A DNA stretch of 28,766 bases from a virus: positions 1 through 28,766 of the IMG/VR virus record IMGVR_UViG_3300034190_002235. One strand, 5' to 3'. This document shows positions 23,299 through 27,363 of this stretch, one piece after another. The first letter of the stretch is position 1. Each line of letters opens with the position of its first letter. A model generated the notes under the pieces. That model saw only the letters and a program-made list of their open reading frames with translations, was not told the DNA's origin and made no database searches. A program made the translations under genes and the position numbers.

Positions 23299-23597
23299 CG
23301 TCGCATACGGACAATATACTTTGCCGTATTAATTGCGCGTTCCCTGCTCGTGCAATAAGAACTCATGTCAATCCGCTCGATTGGATCTGTAGCTGATGCG
23401 CTTTCTGTAACAAACTCAAGCAATGCTTTCGGGCTTATTAACCCGTGTTGTGGTGTTACTGCGCCATTGTTGAACTTGTCATAGCGCCCCGCGATGATGT
23501 CGTTTTTGGCTAGTTCCAAAGAGCCTACGATCTCAATCACGCTGGGCCCTTCAGTTTCTGCGATCAGGTCGTCGAGAGCGTTAAGGAATTGTTCCAT
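23295..23597 (-). CDS. Small early gene built from two permuted gpJ fragments
   Basis: A 100-residue protein from ATG 23597 (AGGAGG 12 bases upstream). Residues 1-38 (MEQFLNALDDLIAETEG…) have no match in the window. Residues ~39-59 (YDKFNNGAVTP…SPKAL) match gpJ-like residues 986-1006, and residues ~67-100 (SATDPIERIDMSSYCTSRE…IVRMRR) match gpJ residues ~919-953. The order is therefore swapped relative to the tail gene, with the reading frame kept in both pieces. Identity is about 85-88% at the DNA level by eye. Function unknown; it may be a functional chimera or a relic. Confidence 0.55.
   Translation of the reverse strand: MEQFLNALDDLIAETEGPSVIEIVGSLELAKNDIIAGRYDKFNNGAVTPQHGLISPKALLEFVTESASATDPIERIDMSSYCTSRERAINTAKYIVRMRR
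23296..23397 (-). repeat. Diverged copy of J segment 7400-7501
   Basis: The reverse complement runs parallel to plus-strand 7400-7501, from ATCAGCTACAGATCCA to CGTATGCG, without gaps and with about 14 mismatches in 90 positions compared by eye. Many mismatches are at third codon positions. Confidence 0.85.
23421..23483 (-). repeat. Diverged copy of J segment 7599-7661
   Basis: The reverse complement matches plus-strand 7599-7661 over 63 bases, with a near-identical core AGTTCAACAATGGCGCAGTA and about 7 mismatches. It lies upstream of the other J segment in reading direction, whereas in J it is downstream. Confidence 0.85.
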
Positions 23598-23628
23598 GCT
23601 GCTACTTGTCCTCCTGTTGTTGTGAATT
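23595..23628 (-). promoter_or_regulatory. CAA/CAGGAGG junction cassette
   Basis: CACAACAACAGGAGGACAAG encodes the SQQQEDK end of the Lar-like protein and places AGGAGG before ATG 23597 of the J-fragment gene. Confidence 0.6.
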
Positions 23629-23823
23629 TGACTTGTGAAGTCTTTCTTGAGCGTTGTTCCAGCGACATATCGCGCGATGACGGCTGCCACAAGCTTTTGT
23701 GGCTGTGTGATTGTTGTTGCAAATAACTCTCCACCGAAAATCCAAATCGAAACATTTAGCTTTTGCACCGCACTTGGCACATAAAGCAATGGGTGGCGTA
23801 ATTGCCCTTTGTGTATTTCGCAT
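23602..23823 (-). CDS. Lar-like zinc-ribbon protein (restriction alleviation family-like)
   Basis: A 73-residue protein with CAKCGAKAK (Cys15, Cys18), WRVICNNN (Cys35), Cys45 and AICRWNNAQ (51-59). The order C-x2-C, 'W.V.C', a second Cys, and a final 'AI..WN' is the pattern of the small Lar-type proteins common in phages. Lar of Rac modulates type I restriction-modification; most homologues are untested. The ending SNSQQQEDK is encoded by the CAA-CAGGAG junction cassette, whose SD serves the next gene. Confidence 0.6.
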   Translation of the reverse strand: MRNTQRAITPPIALCAKCGAKAKCFDLDFRWRVICNNNHTATKACGSRHRAICRWNNAQERLHKSNSQQQEDK

Positions 23824-23829
23824 CAGTCG

Positions 23830-23898
23830 TCAGCCTTCGGGTCTTTTCATGAAGCTGACAAGTTTAAGCACTTGCTCAAGTGTGATTTTTTCAGTCAT
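23830..23898 (-). pseudogene. Truncated copy of the HGDV-repeat gene N-terminus (22-residue ORF)
   Basis: ATG 23898 follows a CAGGAG cassette. The peptide MTEKITLEQVLKLVSFMKRP ends after two more residues (EG). It matches the first 22 residues of the gene at 24379-24702 (MTEQLTLRQATELVSFMKRP) and then meets a stop where that gene continues into its tetrapeptide repeats. It may be a relic, or may survive as a coupling peptide for the Lar-like gene seven bases further on. Confidence 0.55.
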
Positions 23899-24379
23899 TG
23901 TTGTTCTCCTGTTGTTGTTGATGATAGATGTGCAAATCTCCAATCAACGTGTGCATTTCTAAAAACCAAGTAACATTCACGCCTTTTCCTGCTTCAATGT
24001 ACCTGCTAGCCGCTAACACAAGTTCATGCAACCTTTTGGTTTTCCAAATATAATCAGGTTCGATACCAATAGGGGGACGAAAAGATTTTTGTTCGGTTTC
24101 TTGTTGTGGGCGCATTGAGTTTAATACTTCGCCGAAGGCAAAGATTTTTGGGTACTTAGCGGCAAGCTCTTTAGCAGCTTTATCATTTAGCGATCTAACG
24201 CCATGTTCAAGATCAGACTGAAAAGCGTCTTCCCATGCGTTCACCACCTCCTCCAATTGCCAATCTGCGGCAGCACGCATGTCGTCATAGAGGTAGACGA
24301 CATCGCCAATGTCGCCAGACCATATATTTTCGGTGGCGATCACTTCGCACATTTCATCAGTCAGTCTGTGTTCAGTCAT
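23891..24379 (-). CDS. Acidic hypothetical protein, 162 residues
   Basis: Starts at ATG 24379 in a TAATG overlap with the HGDV-repeat gene. Content is helical and acidic: MTEHRLTDEMCEVIATENIW, a middle part VYLYDDMRAAADWQLEEVV, and a second helical block near 110-145 (LHELVLAASRYIEAGKG). The C-terminus HQQQQENNND is written by the repeated CAA-CAGGAG junction cassette and overlaps the next ATG. No domain recognised; it is probably an early accessory protein. Confidence 0.6.
   Translation of the reverse strand: MTEHRLTDEMCEVIATENIWSGDIGDVVYLYDDMRAAADWQLEEVVNAWEDAFQSDLEHGVRSLNDKAAKELAAKYPKIFAFGEVLNSMRPQQETEQKSFRPPIGIEPDYIWKTKRLHELVLAASRYIEAGKGVNVTWFLEMHTLIGDLHIYHQQQQENNND
23896..23922 (-). promoter_or_regulatory. 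CAA/CAGGAG junction cassette (SD plus poly-Gln codons)
   Basis: CAACAACAACAGGAG then AACAACAATG: encodes QQQQENN and supplies a full AGGAG SD, nine bases before ATG 23898. Confidence 0.65.
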
Positions 24380-24393
24380 TAGTTGTTCTGATG
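24377..24393 (-). promoter_or_regulatory. Degenerate junction cassette
   Basis: CATCAGAACAACTAATG keeps the AACAACTAATG part but has lost the GGA core. It couples the xGDV gene to the acidic 162-residue gene. Confidence 0.45.
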
Positions 24394-24702
24394 TAGTTGA
24401 TTAAATGCTTCAATTAGTTCTTGATCTCCAGACTCCAGGATTAAACGCTCAAGCTTTTCTTGGGGAGTTTCAACGGACTCCCACCTTCTGCCACTGATTC
24501 TGCCACGGACATCACCACGGACATCACCAAGGACATCACCATGGACATCACCATCGACATAACCAAAGACATCACCATGGACACCACCATGGACATCACC
24601 ATGGACATCACCATGGACAGTCAGCACCTTCCAGTTACCTCCGGGTCTTTTCATGAAGCTGACAAGCTCAGTCGCTTGCCTAAGTGTGAGTTGTTCCGTC
24701 AT
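24379..24702 (-). CDS. Tetrapeptide (xGDV) repeat protein, 107 residues
   Basis: ATG 24702 overlaps the upstream stop (TAATG), with the cassette SD (CAGGA) before it; a longer open frame upstream lies over the Ala-rich gene and is not used. Residues 1-28 are a helical head (MTEQLTLRQATELVSFMKRP). Residues ~33-72 are about ten GDV-type tetrapeptides (HGDV, LGDV, RGDV) encoded by a 12-bp tandem repeat. Residues ~75-107 are a helical tail (EKLERLILESGDQELIEAF). Such repeats often form small beta-solenoid-like structures and are common in phage hypothetical proteins. Function unknown; the repeat number is probably variable. Confidence 0.65.
   Translation of the reverse strand: MTEQLTLRQATELVSFMKRPGGNWKVLTVHGDVHGDVHGGVHGDVFGYVDGDVHGDVLGDVRGDVRGRISGRRWESVETPQEKLERLILESGDQELIEAFNQLHQNN
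24503..24620 (-). repeat. 12-bp tandem repeat, about ten units
   Basis: On the plus strand the unit is GGACATCACCAT with small variants (CAC, CAA, one CGACATAAC, one GGACACCAC). Roughly ten units run head to tail and all keep the frame of the xGDV protein. The most uniform units are at the right-hand (N-terminal) end. Confidence 0.85.
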
Positions 24703-24735
24703 TAGTTGTCCTGTTGTTGTTGTTGTTGGGTGATT
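24700..24735 (-). promoter_or_regulatory. CAA/CAGGA junction cassette (SD plus poly-Gln codons)
   Basis: Same cassette ending CAGGACAACTAATG. It encodes the QQQQQQDN end of paralogue A and is the SD of the xGDV-repeat gene. Confidence 0.65.
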
Positions 24736-25391
24736 GGCGCTGCCTTGATGAGATTTAAGAGAAGGTCGCGCTGACGACGGCAAGCGGCAAACCTGGCAGC
24801 CAATGGTCCCAAGGCTGCATCGTCGTTGATACCGTCGGCGGCGTTGGCAGCAGCCTTGGCAGCCCAGTCAGTATCACTGGCTCCCCTGTCATAAGCAGCA
24901 GTGGCTGCCCAGTAAGCAGGCCAAACAGTTTCGTCGGCTGCATTGGCAGCAGCTTTAGCATCTTCTTCAGGCCACTCCTTACCCTCCGCCAGTAGGTCCA
25001 TCCCGTCGATAACGGTATCGATAATTGCCTGCATTCCTGGCTCGACTGGTGGGAGCGAACGCAGCTCCGCCGCAAGGAATTGCCACACAACGCGGCTGAG
25101 GTCTTTCCCGTCAGACTCAATGGCATCAGGAAACGCCGCAAAGAACGCAGGCGCTTCGTCTGGCGGAAGCTCTTCAAAAATTATTTCAGCGATGCGGCTT
25201 ACCGCCAAAGGGATGCCGTACTCACTTTCAATGAAATCAGGGAGATCCTTTCCTCCAGCTAAACAACCAATGAAGCCAGTCTTGTAGCTGCCTTGCGCAA
25301 CCTGATCGGCTGCAACGTGAGCAGAAACTTCGGTCTGTAACTGATGAAAGTTTTTGGTAAGCATTAGATTGGGTTGATTACTTAAAGCCAT
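24702..25391 (-). CDS. Ala-rich repeat protein, paralogue A (229 residues)
   Basis: The first of three full paralogues. The start may be ATG 25391 (MALSNQ…) or ATG 25364 (MLTKNFHQ), the latter matching the relic at 26193. Residues ~10-55 form a head with FIGCLAGGKDLPDFIESEYG, then a conserved domain (SRIAEIIFEELPPDEAPAFF, KDLSRVVWQFLAAELRSLPP, VIDGMDLLAEGKEW). An Ala-rich helical stretch with W/D spacers (about 135-200) follows, then RRQRDLLLNLIKAAPITQ and a poly-Gln end. The Ala-rich part is the shortest and least regular of the three. I know similar phage and bacterial proteins but no tested function. Confidence 0.65.
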   Translation of the reverse strand: MALSNQPNLMLTKNFHQLQTEVSAHVAADQVAQGSYKTGFIGCLAGGKDLPDFIESEYGIPLAVSRIAEIIFEELPPDEAPAFFAAFPDAIESDGKDLSRVVWQFLAAELRSLPPVEPGMQAIIDTVIDGMDLLAEGKEWPEEDAKAAANAADETVWPAYWAATAAYDRGASDTDWAAKAAANAADGINDDAALGPLAARFAACRRQRDLLLNLIKAAPITQQQQQQDN

Positions 25392-25459
25392 TGATTCCGC
25401 CCCAGACGATTAGGACAAAACCAATAACGAAGACTGTTGCGATTAGAAAATCAATCATG
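25367..25459. repeat. 93-bp perfect direct repeat, copy 1
   Basis: Identical base for base to 26223-26315 when compared by eye. It contains the whole 26-residue membrane ORF plus 11 bases beyond its stop. The flanks differ. Confidence 0.95.
25378..25458 (-). CDS. 26-residue membrane peptide, copy 1
   Basis: ATG 25458 overlaps the stop of paralogue B (ATGA) and follows the cassette SD. The peptide starts MIDFLIATVFVIGFVLIVWG and ends INGFK: one membrane-spanning helix with an acidic start and basic end. An identical copy exists at 26234-26314. Position and perfect conservation suggest it is made. The role could be membrane targeting, superinfection exclusion or inhibition, but nothing in the sequence decides. 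Confidence 0.55.
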   Translation of the reverse strand: MIDFLIATVFVIGFVLIVWGGINGFK

Positions 25460-26090
25460 AGTTGTCCTGTTGTTGTTGTTGTTGGGTGACCGGCGCTTCT
25501 TGGATGAGCTTTAGAAGCAGGTCGCGTTGACGACGGCGAGTGGCAACCCTGGCAGCTTCGGCAGCAGCTTCGGCAGCAGCCCAGCCAGCATCGGCAGCAG
25601 CTTCGGCAGCAGCCCTGGCAGTAGCCCAGCCAGCATCGGCAGTAGCTTCGGCAGCAGCCCTGGCAGTAGACCAGCCAGCAGCCTGGGCAGCCCTGTCAGC
25701 AGCACTGGCAGCAGCCCAGCCAGCCCAGTTAGCAGCCCTGCCAGCATCGGCTGCGGCCCAGTCAGCAGTCCTGGCAGCAGCCCAGCCAGCAGCCTGGGCA
25801 GCACTGGCAGCAGCTTCGGCGTCTCCTTCGGACCATTCCTTACCCTGTGCAAGCAGGTCAATCCCGTCGATGACGGTATCGATAGCTGCTTGAACCTCTG
25901 GCGTTCCTGGTGGCAGTGAACGCAGCTCCGCAGCAAGGAATTGCCACACAACGCGGCTAAGGTCTTTGCCGTTGCACTCGATAGCAGCAGAGAATGCCGC
26001 AAAGAACGCAGGCGCTTCGTCTGAAGGCAACCCCTCAAAAATTGATTCAGCAATGCGAGATACCGCCAAAAAGTTTTTAGTAAATAACAT
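25455..26090 (-). CDS. Ala-rich repeat protein, paralogue B (211 residues)
   Basis: ATG 26090 (MLFTKNFLAVSRIAESIF) overlaps the 38-residue relic ORF; a GTG five codons earlier is less likely. The conserved domain (ESIFEGLPSDEAPAFFAAF, KDLSRVVWQFLAAELRSLPP, IDGIDLLAQGKEW) is followed by the longest Ala-rich stretch (about 95-185), which includes a near-perfect 15-residue tandem unit (W-TARAAAEA-ADAG). It ends RRRQRDLLLKLIQEAPVTQ plus a poly-Gln tail from the CAA cassette. Compared with paralogue A it has lost the N-terminal head, now stranded as the separate ORF at 26077-26193. Confidence 0.65.
   Translation of the reverse strand: MLFTKNFLAVSRIAESIFEGLPSDEAPAFFAAFSAAIECNGKDLSRVVWQFLAAELRSLPPGTPEVQAAIDTVIDGIDLLAQGKEWSEGDAEAAASAAQAAGWAAARTADWAAADAGRAANWAGWAAASAADRAAQAAGWSTARAAAEATADAGWATARAAAEAAADAGWAAAEAAAEAARVATRRRQRDLLLKLIQEAPVTQQQQQQDNS
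25456..25490 (-). promoter_or_regulatory. CAA/CAGGA junction cassette (SD plus poly-Gln codons)
   Basis: Minus strand: ACCCAA, a CAA run, CAGGACAACTC, then ATG. The CAA codons encode the QQQQQQ tail of paralogue B, and the AGGA acts as SD for the 26-residue membrane ORF. Confidence 0.6.
25588..25677 (-). repeat. 45-bp tandem repeat, two units
   Basis: Units 25588-25632 and 25633-25677 differ at two of 45 positions. A shorter related piece precedes them at 25564-25587. In frame they encode a 15-residue Ala-rich unit of paralogue B. Confidence 0.85.
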
Positions 26091-26193
26091 TGATTCCGTA
26101 CTCACTTTCGATAAACTCAGGGGAATCCTTTTGCTTGGCTAAATAACCAATGAAGCGGGTGTCGTATGGTTGGTGGAAATTTTTGGTAAGCAT
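26077..26193 (-). pseudogene. Detached N-terminal head of the Ala-rich family (38-residue ORF)
   Basis: ATG 26193 follows a degenerate CAA cassette (AACAACAAAAAGAGAACACC then TAATG). The peptide MLTKNFHQPYDTRFIGYLAK…SPEFIESEYGI ends NVIY. It matches the first part of paralogue A (MLTKNFHQ…TGFIGCLAGGKDLPDFIESEYGI) with a deletion in the middle, then runs off frame at the point where paralogue B begins with MLFTKNF. It is most simply a split remnant of an originally longer gene. Confidence 0.6.
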
Positions 26194-26223
26194 TAGGTGT
26201 TCTCTTTTTGTTGTTATTGGGTG
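26191..26223 (-). promoter_or_regulatory. Degenerate, non-coding junction cassette
   Basis: CACCCAATAACAACAAAAAG then AGAACACCTAATG: the same layout, but the SD core has decayed and the CAA run is no longer in a gene. It precedes the relic ORF at 26193. Confidence 0.5.
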
Positions 26224-26315
26224 ATTGGGTTGATTACTTAAAGCCATTGATTCCGCCCCAGACGATTAGGACAAAACCAATAACGAAGACTGTTGCGATT
26301 AGAAAATCAATCATG
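26223..26315. repeat. 93-bp perfect direct repeat, copy 2
   Basis: Second copy of the unit at 25367-25459, 856 bases away, with no mismatch found. It contains the second 26-residue membrane ORF. Confidence 0.95.
26234..26314 (-). CDS. 26-residue membrane peptide, copy 2
   Basis: Identical in DNA and protein to copy 1 (25378-25458). ATG 26314 overlaps the last eight bases of paralogue C, but no CAGGAG cassette precedes it here, so its translation would rely on coupling only. Perfect identity with a neighbour whose flanks have diverged points to a recent duplication or to gene conversion. Confidence 0.5.
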   Translation of the reverse strand: MIDFLIATVFVIGFVLIVWGGINGFK

Positions 26316-26909
26316 GGTTTCATTCACCAGGAGAGCAACTGATGACACGCCCACTGACTGGGTGATTGGTGCTTCTGCAATGAGCTTTAGAAGTAGGTCG
26401 CGCTGGCGACGGCGAGTGGCAACCTTGGCAGTAGCCCAGTCAGCCCTGTCAGTAGCCCAGCCAGCACTGTCAATAGCCCAGGTAGCACTGTCAGCAGCCC
26501 AGCCAGCAGTCCAGCCAGCAGCACTCTCAGTAGCACTGGCAGCAGCCCTGGCAGCAGCCCAGTCAGCAGCCCTGGTAGCATCCCTGGCAGAGGCAACCCT
26601 GGCAGCAGCACTGGCAGCAGCACTGGCAGCAGCACTGGCATCCTCTTCGGACCACTCCTTACCCTCCGACAGGAGGTCCATCCCGTCGATGACAGGATCA
26701 ATAACTGCCTGAATTTCTGGCTCAACTGGTGGGAGCGAACGCAATTCAGCAGCAAGGAATTGCCACACAACGCGGCTGAGGTCTTTGCCGTCAGACTCAA
26801 TGGCAGCAGAGTATGCCGCAAAGAACGCAGCCGCTTCGTCTGAAGGCAACCCCTCAAAAATTGATTCAGCGATGCGGCTTATCGCCAAAAAGTTTTTAGT
26901 AAATAACAC
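26307..26909 (-). CDS. Ala-rich repeat protein, paralogue C (200 residues)
   Basis: Starts at GTG 26909 (MLFTKNFLAISRIAESIF). The conserved domain (EGLPSDEAAAFFAAYSAAIE, KDLSRVVWQFLAAELRSLPP, IDGMDLLSEGKEW) is close to B. The Ala-rich part has W-A-x-D/S-x spacers (AADWAAARAA, then GWATDRADWATAK). It ends RRRQRDLLLKLIAEAPITQ, but instead of poly-Gln continues SVGVSSVALLVNETHD, because the junction cassette here appears replaced, perhaps inverted. It overlaps the second membrane-peptide start by eight bases. Confidence 0.6.
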   Translation of the reverse strand: MLFTKNFLAISRIAESIFEGLPSDEAAAFFAAYSAAIESDGKDLSRVVWQFLAAELRSLPPVEPEIQAVIDPVIDGMDLLSEGKEWSEEDASAAASAAASAAARVASARDATRAADWAAARAAASATESAAGWTAGWAADSATWAIDSAGWATDRADWATAKVATRRRQRDLLLKLIAEAPITQSVGVSSVALLVNETHD

Positions 26910-26983
26910 TGATTTCGTAAAAAATTAGAATAATGGGTCGAACGCAAATCCAAAAGGAAGTCAAAAGCGATTGCGTTGTCCAT
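26879..26983 (-). CDS. Possible 34-residue ORF between nuclease and Ala-rich gene
   Basis: ATG 26983 overlaps the VRR-NUC stop (TAATG), the usual junction in this operon. The peptide MDNAIAFDFLLDLRSTHYSN continues 14 residues into the start of paralogue C in another frame. It may be a leader that brings ribosomes to the GTG start of paralogue C. There is no other evidence. Confidence 0.3.
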   Translation of the reverse strand: MDNAIAFDFLLDLRSTHYSNFLRNQCYLLKTFWR

Positions 26984-27363
26984 TAGCTTAGCAGTATAAG
27001 CCTCGCTTCGTCAACTGATCTAGCAACCCCTGCGATTCCGCCTGCGTTTCGGATGTGCTCAATAAATGCCTTCTGCTGTTCAGTGGCCTTGCCCTTGGCA
27101 GCCTTAACCTCGATTGCCGCGAATACTGGCACCTCTGTTCCCACCATCTCCGGCGTGACCGTCACCCTCCGATACCCAATAAGGTCCGACCCGCCAGGGC
27201 TGCCCACACCGAATTGCACATATCTGCCAGTCCTCGGATCTGGCAAGCTGCCGCTGTTATTTCTCCACAACCTTACCGGGCCGCGACTGCACGCCAGTCT
27301 GATCTCTTGCTGAATGCTGGTTTCGCTCAAAAGTGCCGCGATGCCATTATTTTCTTTGCCCAT
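26983..27363 (-). CDS. VRR-NUC nuclease
   Basis: A 126-residue protein of the virus-type replication-repair nuclease family, usually associated with phage SF2 helicases and thought to cut branched DNA. Motifs: IQQEIRLAC (17-25), LWRNNSG (32-38), FGVGSPGGSDLIGY (51-64, Asp60), AAIEVKAAKGKATEQQKAF (82-100, with Glu85 and Lys87). This gives the G-SD…E-V-K core. ATG 27363 lies 37 bases inside the helicase gene, a tight coupling that supports joint function. Confidence 0.9.
   Translation of the reverse strand: MGKENNGIAALLSETSIQQEIRLACSRGPVRLWRNNSGSLPDPRTGRYVQFGVGSPGGSDLIGYRRVTVTPEMVGTEVPVFAAIEVKAAKGKATEQQKAFIEHIRNAGGIAGVARSVDEARLILLS

Noticed and set aside
7400-23483. Diversity-generating retroelement (J as variable region, minus-strand copy as template)
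   Set aside because: The mismatches between the copies are of all types, not limited to adenines of one copy; the blocks are permuted, and no reverse transcriptase is seen in the window.
23295-23789. Longer version of the J-fragment ORF starting at 23789
   Set aside because: The added part lies over the Lar-like gene in another frame; the cassette SD and ATG 23597 give the better start.
24503-24620. CRISPR array
   Set aside because: The repeats are 12 bp, directly adjacent without spacers and in frame with a protein.
24379-24783. Longer version of the xGDV gene starting at 24783
   Set aside because: The extra 27 residues overlap the conserved C-terminus of paralogue A; ATG 24702 has the TAATG overlap and the cassette SD.
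25527-25919. Plus-strand Gly/Ser-rich ORF opposite paralogue B, with similar long ORFs at 25540 and 26293
   Set aside because: They are the mirror image of GC-rich Ala codon repeats; no start signal, and the minus frames are conserved between paralogues.
25511-26053. Second minus-strand frame with Leu/Pro-rich repeats in the paralogue regions (also 26387-26857 and 24755-25177)
   Set aside because: Shifted-frame reading of the same Ala repeats; it lacks the conserved modules and junction starts.
26910-26983. Promoter upstream of paralogue C (TATTCT with TTTTGG 17 bases upstream)
   Set aside because: The -35 match is poor and the region may be coding (34-residue ORF), so it is not called.
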